Below, piece after piece: positions 1-11,200 of a stretch of 64,000 nucleotides of DNA. This DNA comes from Polyodon spathula (lineage: Eukaryota; Chordata; Actinopteri; Acipenseriformes; Polyodontidae): positions 28,266,796 to 28,330,795 of the forward strand of contig NC_054548.1 in the NCBI RefSeq assembly GCF_017654505.1. Reading direction: 5' to 3'. How positions within the stretch are numbered: the stretch's first letter is position 1; every line of letters starts with the position of its first letter. The notes under the pieces were generated by a model, which did not search any database, was not told the DNA's origin, and was given only the letters and a program-made list of their open reading frames with translations. The position numbers and the translations under genes were made by a program.

Positions 1-901
1 CAGGGGTTTAATTGTACAGCTTTTGAAGATGAGATGCAGCCTATCCAGGTTCCTTAGTTGATGTTGTTTCAACTCAAACTCAAATAGTATTTGACAATAA
101 TAAAACAAGGTTCTATAAACTAATGCTCGGTTGTCTTTTGTTGAACACAGTCCATTCCTTATGGTTACCTCACCATTGTATTAAACAGCCACCTGCTAGT
201 TGGTGCACGTTTTCAGCACCTCCTCAAGTTCATAAAACATTCCTATTTTGATAACTTCCATCACTATTTTTGTAATCAGTTTTATATTTTCACACTCACA
301 ACAGAACCTTAACCTTAACATTTTCCAAAAACACACAGTAAAGTCATGTAGGAATAAACACTATCTTTGTTCTTGTTCACTCTCATGGACAGACCAGGGG
401 TTGTGCATGGGTCTAAAAACGTTTTAATCTTAACAGATCTTTATGTGAGATAGACAAAAAAGGTACACTACCTTATTTCCGTTTAGGTGTTCTTATCGTT
501 CTGTATCATGCACCGCTGGTAGTCCAAAACTGTTCTGTTGTATTCCATTTCAGGTTCTTCGGTACTTTTGTCACCCATCCAGAGACGTGCTGATTTTAAA
601 CGCTGCTTGTTTATAATTCCACCTCACTATATTCCACACCTAACACACAGTGTGAACCTTGTGTATAAACACGCCACCATTACCCCAGCCTAACACGGCC
701 TACTTTAACCAATCATTCCCGTCATTGCAGAGCTTCTGGATTCCAAGAACTAAGGGATTTGCAGTGTTTTAGACAGTGGCCATGGTATCTAGCTGCCATT
801 TACAGTACAAACTTTTTTTTATTTTTCATTGTAGCAAATTACTTTTAAGTAAATATCTCCAGCTATTTCCATTGTACTTTATTTAATTACACAGCCCTCT
901 A

Positions 902-913
902 TTTATATATATA

Positions 914-992
<79 letters not shown>
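902..992. repeat. (TA)n microsatellite with short (CA)n end
   Basis: Alternating TA with a few interruptions, passing into a short ACACAC run at the right end. Length is probably polymorphic. Confidence 0.95.
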
Positions 993-995
<3 letters not shown>

Positions 996-1307
996 ATATA
1001 CACACTATCGAAGATGATTAAGACAGTGAAAAAGCAAAATAAAAGGTGGATTGCTGTTGATGTTCATTTCAGTCCAGGGTCCTTCCAGAGCAGTTGTTGT
1101 AAATTAGTGATGGTGGAGGACAGTTAGTATATGTGCACAGTTGTACACTGGGAACTTGGCCTCAATCGTTGTGCATGTAACCTTTAATTTGCATGAAAAC
1201 TGTGTATATTTAATTTGAGCACTGTATTATATGCACTTGTATGGAAAGAATGTCAGTACTTTATTATGTCTCATTGTTACAATTTACAAGTAGCCATATT
1301 CTGTGAC

Positions 1308-1308
<1 letters not shown>

Positions 1309-1368
<60 letters not shown>
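1309..1368. repeat. (TA)n microsatellite followed by poly-T
   Basis: Nearly pure TA dinucleotides, then a short T run. Confidence 0.95.
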
Positions 1369-1376
<8 letters not shown>

Positions 1377-2026
1377 TTGCGTTAAAGCAATTTCATAATG
1401 ACTAAAACCTAAGCATTATAGTATATTCAATCTCTGTCTGATTGCAAAATTGCTGATTTCCATGCCCAGTAGATTGTTAACTACACATCTCTGTCTGCAG
1501 AATCCCACACTAATTATTATGTAGCAACTAGTAATTGTTCTCACAGTTGGATATTTACCATCCTATTGCTTACCCAAGCAGCTAGACTGAGACATTCTAT
1601 TACTGATTGAGCTCCTTTCAGCAGTTCATTGTATGTGTAGTATGGGTTTTATTGTATTACAGAAATGTTGCCCCTGAGGCAGCACTAGTATAGTCCATGT
1701 AATGAAGTTGGAAAGCGGACACTTTATGAAGGGAGAACTATCAATTGATAGAGGAAATATGTAAATGTGTAGTGTTTTCTGATATTCAGCATAACGTTTC
1801 AAATATGTTAAATTGACAGAATAAACTAACCATGACATTTGAAGTTTAAAAATGATAACATCTCAAGAAACATATTTTTATGCTCTAAACTACTACCATC
1901 AGATTGTATCCTGTGTATATATTTTAATTTGCAATATGCATTTTATAGTAAGAACATCAGCATTCATGGCTCCTAAAACAAATGCTATATGTAGATGCTC
2001 TAGCTGAACAGACATATAAAGGTAGA

Positions 2027-2300
2027 TTACTTACCGTAACCCTGGTTCCCAGAAAGAGAAGACAACCACTACGACATTAGGTAGGGGATATTCCTTCCCT
2101 TCGGGTAGGTAATGGTGAGCTCTCTATACCAGAGCTGCTGACAGGCCCCTTCCTGGGATGACGCAATTGGTCCCGCCCACCGAGGGAATAAAACCATCAC
2201 CCAAAGGAAGCTCTTCCTCTTTTTCCATCGAACCCGTTAGGGCGACCAAAGCAGGTGGTGGTCATCTTCTCTTTCAGGAAACCAGGGTTATGGTAAGTAA
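2027..2300. repeat. Inverted-repeat terminus of the DIRS-like element
   Basis: Positions 2027-2068 (containing ttaccgtaaccctggtt) and 2256-2300 (containing aaccagggttatggtaa) are near-perfect inverted copies about 45 bp long, separated by about 190 bp. Immediately internal, 2313-2350 repeats in direct orientation part of 2060-2090 (agaagacaacc.. against agatgacca..). The same 2313-2350 motif reappears in inverted orientation near 26905, at the far end of the second DIRS-like copy. This matches the inverted terminal repeat plus internal complementary region known for DIRS elements. The exact assignment of the parts is my inference. Confidence 0.6.
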
Positions 2301-2532
2301 ACTAACATTCCCTTTCAATTCAAAGATGACCATCACAACCTTAGGTATGGGGGGGTTAACGTATACCAAAGCCGTCACGAGGGAGAAGGAACGGCAGCAT
2401 ATGAGGGACACACAAACACTGTCTAACCCAGAGATTAGCAGTGTGAACTTACACCCTCAAGGACCCTTGTACCTACAGAAGGCAAGGCAGGGTCTACCAC
2501 ATTAAGATGGTAGAACTTGGAGAAAGTATGCA

Positions 2533-3640
2533 TCATAGCCTAGGTAGCCGCAGTACAAATGTCAGACATCGAGGCACCTCTGAAGATGTAGCAAACTCTC
2601 TAGTGAAGTGTGTAGCTGCCCTACCAGGTGGGGGCAAGTCAGCACCATTATACGCAGTCGAGACTGTGTCCACAATCCAATGTAACAGACGCTGCTCAGA
2701 GAGGGGCTGTCCTAGGGTCCATGTCCCATGACAGACAAAGAGCTGGTCAGATTGACACAGAGCTTCTGTCCTATGCACATGGTATCTCAATGCCCGCACT
2801 GGGCAGAGGAAATTCAATCTCTCATCCTCTGTTGAAGCAAATGGATACGGATGGATGGACATGGTGCTCAGTGCTGCCATCCTCCCAAATACGCATGCAG
2901 GCGCTGTCCACAGATTGTGCCTATAGCTCACTGACCCGCTTAGCGGAGGTGATAGCTAAGAGGAAGGCTGTCTTCATAGACAAGTAATTCAGCTCTATGG
3001 AGTGTATGGGCTCAAACGGGGCCTTCGTGAGAGCCAACAGTACAATATTAAGGCTCCATTCGGGAAGAACAGTCCTAGAGGGCGTATTTGCCGAGCTCCT
3101 TTAAGAAAACAGGTAGCCAAAAAATGCGCACCTACAGGGGGGTATGGCATGCAGAAATAGCTGCTAAATTCACCTTCAAAGTGGAAGGTGACCTTCCAGC
3201 ATCAAGGAGTCATCATTTCTAGCCAGACACCAAGCCTGAAAATACTTCCACTTACAGGTATATAAAGACCCAGTGGAGTCTGCCCTAGCGCTCTGCAGAG
3301 AACCCACAACCACATCCGATAGCCCCAGGGCTAGCCAGCAGTCCCTTCAGGGGCCAGACCCATAGTCGGAACCTTTCCGGTTCCGGGTGCCAAAAAGTGC
3401 CTTTCATCTGACTGAGGAGATCCAAGTGAAGTGGAATCTCCCAGGGCTGGCTGTGCAACAGCTGGTACATGGTTGAAAACAATACTCTCCTGGGCAACTT
3501 GGGGGCCACTAGGAGAACTGATGCTTTCTCTAACCAGACTTTTTGTACAAAAACGCTTTGGGCCACTCGTGGGCTGCTCTCAGCTCCCATGCATTTTTGT
3601 GCAGGGATGTCCAGCGATCCGACCAGGGTCCGCAAACTCC
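2533..3640 (-). pseudogene. DIRS RNase H end plus tyrosine recombinase remnant
   Basis: Minus-strand frame 3635-3285 carries the end of the RNase H/methylase-like region typical of DIRS (VLLVAPKLPRR..., then PWEIPLHLDLLSQ and LWVWPL). Shortly downstream the recombinase begins (STGSLYTCKW.. then AWCLA). The first catalytic Arg is present in SAKRVSEL (about 2925-2960), although a stop codon follows directly. The frame 2931-2533 carries the C-terminal half (STEDERLNFLCPVRALR, then QLFV, then LSHWIV-like LLHWIV). The His-x-x-Arg motif survives as THFTRE. The final catalytic Tyr is not identified. The recombinase would integrate the circular cDNA; this copy is a pseudogene. Confidence 0.75.
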
Positions 3641-3879
3641 TCTACAGAGTTGGGTGCGTCTGTCATCACCATTTGACAGTTGTGTATCACTCCTATCCTT
3701 GCACCTTCGCTCAGGTGAGAGGCTGTCTCCACCAGCATAGAGCTTCCCAGAATAGTCAAGACACGGTCAGCCGACGGTATTTATAGTTTTTAACACAGCA
3801 CCAATTGTACCGTGAACCTTTGTTGAACAGGGCCAGAAAGTTGCGACAGGTAGGCTTGCATTGTAAGGGAATCCAGCCG

Positions 3880-4480
3880 GAGACTCAAGTAGACCATACT
3901 TTACACTGGTATTAATTTGCTCTGGCATCATTGACGGTGAGACCCAGCCTCAATAGATGCTTCACCACGAATCGCTGGTTGGGCTACTGCTCCTTCCTGA
4001 GACTGGGGCAGATCAACCAGTCGTCCAGGTAATTCATCACCCTGATCACTTGCAGCTGCAAAGGAGCTAGGATGGTGTTCATGCACTTTGCAAACATGCA
4101 GAAGCCTAAGGAGAGGCTGAATCACAACACGGAATACTCAGGACGTTCCTCTGTAAGGCAAAGTTGAGATACTACATAAGATCTGCGTTCTTTCGGTCCA
4201 GTGTGATGAAACATTCTCCCAGCCGGACAGCCTGGCGAGTACAGCGACGCCAGTGTCTCGTTCTCTACCTGTCAAGATGCCTTGCATTCCCAATGGGACC
4301 GCTGCAACAATTCTTCAACCGCTGGTCCAAAGTAATGGTCAGGGGAGGTATTGGCTGCTTTTGAAGGAAGGAACCACCTTCCCAAGAGGCCGCGACATAA
4401 ACAAATCATGGTCCTCCTCAGAAAAGCTGAAATCCAGTTCTGTAACACCCGGGACAACCACCGGCCACGTAAGTAGCTGA
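3880..4480 (-). pseudogene. DIRS reverse transcriptase fragment
   Basis: Conceptual minus-strand translation gives a recognisable DIRS-type RT palm. The segment FAKCMNTILAPLQLQ leads into RVMNYLDDWLI, with the YLDD catalytic motif encoded at 4018-4032. DIRS RTs typically carry YLDDW at this place, followed by a loop and a segment like RLGLTVN, which is also visible (about 3935-3960). Stops and frameshifts lie upstream and downstream. The catalytic Asp pair is still encoded, but no intact protein could be made. The N-terminal fingers are not readable with confidence. Confidence 0.75.
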
Positions 4481-4759
4481 TTTTGTTTTGTTTTTCCAGC
4501 TCACCGAGTATATGGGCTGAAACAAGCCGGCGTATGCAACTCAACAGCAGGGCACAGCAGAGCTGGGTCCTGATGGAGGAATCACACTTGTATTATTTTT
4601 TTTTTATTTCTAAACTGCAAGGAACTAAATATTTTAGCCGGATGCTTAGACCAAAATTCGTTAACGCTTTATTTCAAATGGACTTACATAGGAGAAATAA
4701 CGCCTTCCTAACTTTCATAAGACTTTATTATATAGGCATATCACAAGGTATAGCTTTCT

Positions 4760-5573
4760 AAAACCCTTTTTTTCTTATTTTGCCATCTTAGCAATGGCTT
4801 TCTTACTGCCACTCCACCTGTCAAACCTGCAGCTCAAAGTCTTCTCTTCACAGTTGAAACTGAGACTTGCTTACTTCAACCAGTGTTAAGCTGTGCTTGA
4901 AGTTGTTGTCCTGTGAGCCACCTATTACGCAAGCTGTTGACTCTCAGAAACTTGTCTTCTGATTCTGTTGTGGCTTTGGGTCTGCCTTCCTGTCAGAGTT
5001 TCCTCCAGTTTCCAAGTGCCTTTTGATAGTGTAGGAAACTGTACTCACTGACACCTTGGCTTTCTTTGCAATTTCTCTAAAGGAAAGACCTACACTTTTA
5101 AGGGTTATAATGGTTTGTCTGTCTTCCTTTGTTAATTGCCTTTTTCTTGCCATTATGATAGCAATATACTACTTGCTGCAGTTTAATACTGTCCAAATAA
5201 TGCTTAAGAGGGTGTAGCAACACAGTCTGTTCCAACACTGCTTTTACACAGACAGAGGGTTTGTAAGTAATCAACAAAAGTTGGGACACCTGTAGGAATT
5301 GTTAGCATCAACTTTCAAGGCTTAAATTACTTCCATTGCTGCAGAACAGCTGTAAGTTGTTAACCCATTACTTGTTCCCTGAAAAAAGGCATTTTTGTAT
5401 AACTATGAAATGTACATTATTTTTCAGTTTTTGGTAACCTAAACTTTTTTTTTTTTTAACCTCTGGCAGTTTACCGCTTACCTTTGTACCATTTTAGGTT
5501 ATTCACTGGACTTGAACTGTTTCAATTTCAATAAAAACTGGAAAAATGGGGGTGTTCTAAAACTTCTGACCGG
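4760..5573 (-). pseudogene. Tc1-like transposon, 5' half only
   Basis: The right end (minus-strand 5' end) is a Tc1 terminus: accggtcagaagttttagaa read on the minus strand, abutting a TA at 5574-5575. The frame 5153-4944 begins MARKRQLTKEDRQTIITLKS and is the paired-like helix-turn-helix DNA-binding domain of a Tc1 transposase. After a frame break, translation continues through about 4760 with the second helix-turn-helix region (EDKFLRVNSLRNR..., QLQAQLN, VSTVKRRL, RKPLL). The sequence stops before any DDE catalytic residue, so the catalytic half and the other terminal repeat are missing. Confidence 0.85.
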
Positions 5574-5575
5574 TA

Positions 5576-5595
5576 ATGTGTGTGTGTGTATGTAT

Positions 5596-5692
<97 letters not shown>
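5576..5692. repeat. (GT)n-(TA)n-(CA)n compound microsatellite
   Basis: It starts within two bases of the Tc1 right end at 5573 and has three phases: short GT, about 65 bp of TA, about 38 bp of CA. Apparent open frames across it are only repeat translation ([12 protein letters not shown]). Confidence 0.97.
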
Positions 5693-5694
<2 letters not shown>

Positions 5695-7974
5695 TATTAT
5701 CCTTGTAGTCAAATTGAGATTAAAACCTCTTTTATGCATGATACATAGCCAAGCAGGCAGCAGCAACAACAAGAACAAGTACACAATAAAATACAATTAA
5801 GACGCAGGGAAATCACATTTAAAACAATAATCAAAATACACAAAAGTACATAACTCAACTACTTAATACAATTACAACTATCAGTCATGAAATCATGCAG
5901 TTTACTGTTAAATTGCAATAATAATATCTGGGTCTGCAGCTTTAGTTTGGAGTGGAACTCATTCCAGGACCATGGAGCATAATAAGCAAAGGATCCTTCA
6001 CCAGCCTCAGTATTTTAAAATGCAAAATAGAATGAGATCTGAGGCTATGGTTACTATGGGAAGCTATAAGGTATTCATTTAAATAAGTATATTAATATAA
6101 TTTACATTGAATAGCCTTATATACCAGAATATACCAGTGCTTCAATCTGCATAAAGCCAAAGAAGTCCAGCCTACCAAATCGCATAATATACAATGATTA
6201 GTATTAAATCTTGTATTTGTATTGTACCTCAGTGCGAGTCCAGTTTACCTAAACTTGATGGTAATGCAAACCTATATACTACATCATCATAGTCAATTTG
6301 CGGCAAAAACATACAAGCAATAAGCCTCTTTTTTGTTTCCATAACATATATAACATGTTCATATCATAGTGACGTTTTTAGAGTATTCCCATGCCCAACA
6401 GACGAGCGTGGAAACATGCACACACTTCTGTCCAGCACACTGCCTTCCTTCTGTTTCTTTAATGCGGTCCTATTAGCATATGGTAATGCATCGGTAATTA
6501 GAAACATGAAATGCAAATATATTCTAGGTGGACATTCAATATTCACATAGCACAATCAAATTAGAATTGGGTGAAAGCCCTAATTCGTCTGAATATACCA
6601 ATATCTGCGCGATAATTGCGATGCGCCAGTTCCAATTAACTGCGCACCGCTGGCTCACATAGTGTCGGAGTAACAGTCCACTCTGAAGTTGGGTACAATA
6701 GTACGGAATCCCAACCGCTCACACCGGATGGGTGGATCAGTTACGTATTTTATCACTGAGTATTGTATTGATATGATGGACAGCGGTAGTGTGTTTACAT
6801 ATACGGTTATATGTGTTCTTCACTGCTCCACAGGCATATCAGCATCCAAAGTGTACCATCAAAGTATAGAAATGAAGATTGAGAGAAGGATGAAAGGGGG
6901 GGTCCTGCCTGTCTTTGCTGTGTGTTGTCACACATCTGTAAATTAATTGTATAAATATGTCATACACCCATCTTGTGGCCTGTTGCTTTATTAATCTATT
7001 CCATAGATTGCTGTGTATTACGGGTGTAGGAGTGAGCAGCTGCACTTCGCAGAGACAATCACCATCAGGGCACTCTTGCTGTGAAAGGCATGCTTACGTT
7101 TTCCTAAAGCCAGACCGGTGATACGATCAACCAATCAAAGACCTGTATTTTCTCTGCTGCAGTCCATTCATAAGTTAGCTGAGGCGGGACAAACAGTTCT
7201 TTTAATTGTAATTTCTGGCCATTTATGCAGCTGTCCAGTCTGCTGAATGTCGATGTTGCTAATCATACAGAGACTCTTCATTTATTGAGTAATCATAGTA
7301 GGCTACAATTAACATTTTAGGGGCTTATTTAGAATTAATTATTATTCTTACAGAAAAAGAAAAAAAATATATCTTAACGAAAAAAATCCATTCCGGCGAC
7401 ACTCAAAACCTTACAAACTGGGCTTAATCATGATGTTCAAATGGGTGAGTAGAATGAATAACATAAAACATTTCTAAGTATTGTTTATATAAAAATGCTT
7501 GATTGATGTTTACTTTGCAGTTGAATGAACTTGTTACATTTACAAATCAGAGAGTGCGCTACCACAGTAGACTTTGTCACGGCACGACTTATATATATAA
7601 AAAAAAAAACAGACAGTATCCAAAGCCTTTTTTTAAAGCTAAGTAGGATCAGCTGGCCTTTAATGAAACCTATATAGTATTTTCTTTTGATACAATACTG
7701 TCCGTATTCAATAAAACAGTGGCGTTATCAGTACATTAGTTTGAAAACTTGGCACCTAGCTGTGGAGCCAATTGTGTATTTGAATGGTCTGTATGCATGT
7801 ATGCAGGATATATTGTGTGGTCTCGTCTGCTGTCATATCAGTACATACAGTGGCAACACCAATGATAGCAGATTGTCGGGGTAATGCCATTATTAATGGT
7901 GACTGTCCATTATTCTGCATTCTTGCTTGGTTGTTGTGTGCAGTTGCTATATTGGTAGTGAATGTGCAGACGGT
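5693..7974. other. No recognisable gene; unclassified sequence
   Basis: I find no domain-bearing frame. The 5930-6310 block (starting ttggagtggaactcattcc) has the look of an old dispersed fish repeat, but I cannot name it. A short GC-richer patch lies around 6600-6680 and another at 7040-7190. Confidence 0.4.
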
Positions 7975-8106
7975 TTTACGAGGCACAAACAAGATTTGCG
8001 AATTGCTCAAAAAACTGTTATATTCCAATGTCTCGCAACTGCTTTGTGCCATTTTGGAATATCTCTCATTTTGTGCCAAAGCACTATTTTTTTTGCGAGG
8101 CACAAA
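7975..8106. repeat. Short direct and inverted repeats around gaggcacaaa
   Basis: A 16-bp motif, ttttacgaggcacaaa, at 7975-7990 recurs as ttttgcgaggcacaaa at 8091-8106. The inverted form tttgtgcc occurs between them at about 8043 and 8070. The block resembles the terminus of a small non-autonomous DNA transposon, but no family is assigned. Confidence 0.45.
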
Positions 8107-8542
8107 TTTAGCAAGGGGATTGTGCAAAGATCGGGCCCTACATCAGTGTAACATTTGCCATCGGTGTGCCAGTAATGCTAGCATAGAGCTAAGAAAATAA
8201 ATCCAGTAAATCTTACTTATTATATGTTACAGTTATTTCTTAGGTCTCAAAAGTTCCTATATGAGAGATACTACAGTAATATGTTTTTTGTAGCAGTAAG
8301 TGAATAAAATGTATTTCCCTGAAACTACATTTCTTATTCAATCATACGGGACAGGGCTATGGGTCTGGGTAGAAAGACTTTATCAATGTATCTTGCATGT
8401 ATGGCAGATTGGATCTTTGGTGACTGAGGTACTATTGAAATGTAATATTGCTAAAGGGGAAAAGGAGAAAAGGGGCTTTAACTTCTAACTTTTTTAACGG
8501 AATGGAGCTTCCACACTTTTCAATATATTGGAGTGTACTCTG

Positions 8543-8898
8543 GTTTAGACAAAGCTCTCGTTTGGTACCTCGGCATGTTATAAAAGTACCCTGCCTTTTC
8601 AATTTTGTGAGAAATAGTAATTGCCTCCCCTTTCTGACCATATTCAGCAGCCAATATGATCATAAAGGGGAGGCAACTTCAATTTGGTGGCTGATATGAT
8701 GAGAAAGGGGAGGGAGAATAAGGCAGTATACATCAACATAAAACAATGTTCTCCATCGCTATGGCACTCGTTACCATATGTCAGTCTGACAGACGTTGTA
8801 ACAAAGGGAATTCGTAAATGACTTACAACAAGAAATGAGACTTGAAACCAGGGTACACTTGTAACATGACGGGTATCAAACGATAGCTTGGTCTAAAT
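8543..8898. repeat. Foldback / MITE-like element
   Basis: Arm 8543-8590 (gtttagacaaagctctcg...) is an imperfect inverted copy of 8852-8898 (..cgatagcttggtctaaat), about 48 bp with roughly 80% identity by eye. Between the arms, 8623-8644 (gcctcccctttctgacc..) and 8653-8674 form a second 22-bp inverted repeat around an 8-bp loop. A third related piece (gatatgatgagaaaggggagg) lies at 8692-8712. There is no coding capacity. It is probably a non-autonomous DNA transposon of unknown superfamily. Confidence 0.65.
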
Positions 8899-9536
8899 TT
8901 GGGTACATTTTGAAAGTACCCCAGTCGACATAGATCCAGTCTGCACATGCATGAATTTGTTGAGGTGGTAGAAATATATACATATGGAAAAGAATCATCT
9001 TTTCACATTCATCTTTTTATATTACAATTTTCTGTTTGCAATTGTCAACAGTGCATCGCTTGTTTATTGATGGCAGTATGACTTTAGAACAAATAAAGCT
9101 GTAATTTTATTACCACCCCCTTTTGTGCATTGCACTGCATTACTAACAATTAGCTTGTGCCATCTGACAATAGGAAAAGATAACAGCCGTCCTATGTTGT
9201 CAGTGTTATTCTAACACCAAGTCATTTCCACCTCAAATTGTGCTGCATTTATTATACATTTACAGACTGGATTTCTATAGTGCTAAAAAAAAACAACACA
9301 CTTTAGCATACTGAATACATGCAACAAATGTGTATAGGGTAATGTATGTGCATAAAAGAAAAATGTTCAAGATAGCTGAACACATATTATCAAATAATAA
9401 CACTGTGCTAATGATAACCATGTATGGAAAAGATAGTATGTTTAAACTAAAATTAAGCAGTTGAATTCACAGCGTTATTCTCCAATATTTAATCTCTGCA
9501 GTGCAGCTTGAAACGGGTTGTCTAAGGTCTTTTATG

Positions 9537-9542
<6 letters not shown>

Positions 9543-9585
<43 letters not shown>
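9543..9585. repeat. (TA)n microsatellite
   Basis: About 43 bp of uninterrupted TA. Confidence 0.95.
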
Positions 9586-9588
<3 letters not shown>

Positions 9589-9975
9589 CCACACATACAC
9601 AAAAATATACTTGTGCACTGACCTAAATGAGCTAAAAACAAACAGAAGACACATCAGCCAGCATGTGCTAAACAAGAGGTATTGTAGGATTTATTTTTTA
9701 ATCAGTGTGCATACCTTAATTTATGGATTTATCAATTAAACATTTAACTTTAAAGTTTGTAGTTCTTCCAAATGTATTGACTGCATACTGGATACTTGAT
9801 TGTAATTAGGCAGTTTGGACAAGATTCATGTGTTTAGTGCTTGTTTGACAACTTTTGCATGGGTAGTCCCATGTAATTTATTGTGTAATGTATTGCCATG
9901 TTTACATGTCATTTTTATATCAAGCAAATTAAATTCTAATACATTTATAGTTACCTCTTTAGGTTTCTTGTCGTT

Positions 9976-9980
<5 letters not shown>

Positions 9981-10010
<30 letters not shown>
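9981..10010. repeat. Poly-A run
   Basis: About 30 consecutive A. It could be the tail of an old retroposed copy, but no body is recognisable to its left. Confidence 0.9.
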
Positions 10011-10011
<1 letters not shown>

Positions 10012-10189
10012 CAATGTGCGTCATATTCTCACATGTAGCTTTGGCATAGATCTTTTGTGCTATAAATCACTGGGACCCTTTGCACAGCATGTCTCAGTTG
10101 CTAAGATAAACAGTTATTTAATGGACCCAGATTCAGTTACAATGAGTCTGCCCACTGATGATGTGCAAGAGAAACTAGGTTAGAAACCA

Positions 10190-11200
10190 AATGATATGTT
10201 AGCCTAAGTAAGTTCAGGAGGCGTGTAGCAAGGGGGTTTCCAATTTCCTCAATTAGTTCCTATTTACTATTTAAGCCCTGATCACTTGCACCTTTTGTTG
10301 TCTAGCATTTCGTTTTCCTCCTCGTCCCCTCCTCCACCTTCTCATACATGCCTTCGCATCGGGCGTCTCTGGCGGGCAAGTGATCTCACTTCCCTGACCT
10401 CAGGGCATGGCTTCAGCTAACCCTCGACCTTCAGGGGCGTTCTCACCATGTGAGTCAGAGCGGACCACCGGCCACACTCTGTTCTTTCGCAGCTCCTGCG
10501 CTTATCTTGTCTCAGTTCGGGACGTGGCTACTCATGCTCGAGTCCCATACTAACCTCTATGCCTTTATTCTTATCTCAGGTCCCAGGCAGCGTGAAGTCT
10601 CAGCCAATTGGGGGTCTAATGAGCACCCCTTTACAGAAGTCTAAGATGCTGGGTACCTCTCCCTTTCTATCTCCTTTCGTGTCCCAGTCTTCCGGGTGGC
10701 TCTACGAGTCTTAACCCTCATATATGTTTTCGGTTGCTAGGTCCGTCGATCCTGAGCGTGTCGGCATCGCCGCCCTCAGTCAATGACCACTTTTGTATCC
10801 CGTTTACGGTTGCTAGGCCTTCGGCCCTGAGCTCATGTCGGCATCGCCGCCCTCAGTCAGTGACCACTTCTGTTTCCTGTCTTTTGGTTGCTAGGTCCGT
10901 CAGCCTTGAGCTCGTATCGGCATCGCCGCCCTCAGTCAGTGACCACTTCTGTATCCTGTCTTCGGTTGCTAGGTCCTTCACCCCTGAGCTTGTGTCGGCA
11001 TCGCCGCCCTCAGTCAGTGACCACTTTCTGTCCTAGCTTCCATGTCCAGCTTCGCTGGTCTGCTACTAGAGTGGGCCTCACCTGCTCTTCTATCCTAGGT
11101 CCGGTCCTTTCTAGACGGCACTCTGTCCTACTAACCGCCCCTTCTGCTTCTTCTGCCCTATCTCTATTCCTATCTCTACCCCCAGCTCACGCCTCGTGAA
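10190..11200 (+). other. GC-richer block with TATA-like box and minisatellite
   Basis: Base composition rises clearly above the AT-rich surroundings. A TATTTAAG box lies near 10276, followed by a pyrimidine-rich region and the 77-bp tandem array. The organisation (TATA-like box, C/T-rich leader, tandem repeats) resembles a retroelement LTR or 5' region, but no PBS, coding frame or matching second copy is visible. Frames across it are short and repeat-driven. Confidence 0.35.
10731..11036. repeat. 76-78-bp minisatellite, four copies
   Basis: Units start at cggttgctag (10731, 10807, 10963) or its variant tggttgctag (10885). Each holds a shared core ending cggcatcgccgccctcagtc and a variable stretch after the start motif. 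Spacing is 76, 78 and 78 bp. Identity is highest in the second half of the unit. Confidence 0.95.

Larger units (their letters stand above)
1..2026. other. Non-coding AT-rich flank
   Basis: I see no gene here. Reading frames are short and have no recognisable domain. The stretch holds two TA microsatellites, listed separately, and otherwise unclassified AT-rich sequence. It could be intergenic, intronic or a 3' UTR; the sequence does not decide. Confidence 0.5.
2027..4560 (-). mobile_element. DIRS-like tyrosine-recombinase retrotransposon, 5'-truncated and decayed
   Basis: Read on the minus strand, the block gives reverse transcriptase (about 4480 to 3880), the end of RNase H (3635 to 3285), a tyrosine recombinase (about 3300 to 2533), and then a terminal inverted-repeat structure (2300 to 2027). 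This is the gene order of vertebrate DIRS elements, which integrate with a recombinase instead of a DDE integrase and therefore make no target duplication. The gag region and the RT N-terminus are missing, so the 5' end near 4560 is approximate. The reading frame is interrupted by several stops and frameshifts, so the copy is inactive. A second, related copy lies at 25.5-26.9 kb and shares the RNase H end, the recombinase start and a terminal motif. Confidence 0.8.
8930..10190. other. No recognisable gene
   Basis: AT-rich sequence holding a TA microsatellite (9543-9585) and a poly-A run (9981-10010). No domain was found on either strand. Confidence 0.5.

Noticed and set aside
2158..2987. Plus-strand frames across the DIRS element
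   Set aside because: They overlap the minus-strand recombinase and the terminal repeat; no domain on the plus strand.
5499..5800. Several overlapping frames of 60-80 codons on both strands
   Set aside because: They are translations of the GT/TA/CA microsatellite ([12 protein letters not shown]). The same applies to frames at 9518, 17408, 24945, 25106, 30572-30847 and 48038-48358.
7784..8200. 138-codon plus-strand frame
   Set aside because: No recognisable domain, composition like its surroundings, and overlapping frames on the other strand are equally long.
10734..11199. Frames of about 100 codons with internal protein repeats
   Set aside because: The protein repeats come from the 77-bp minisatellite, which stays open in more than one frame.
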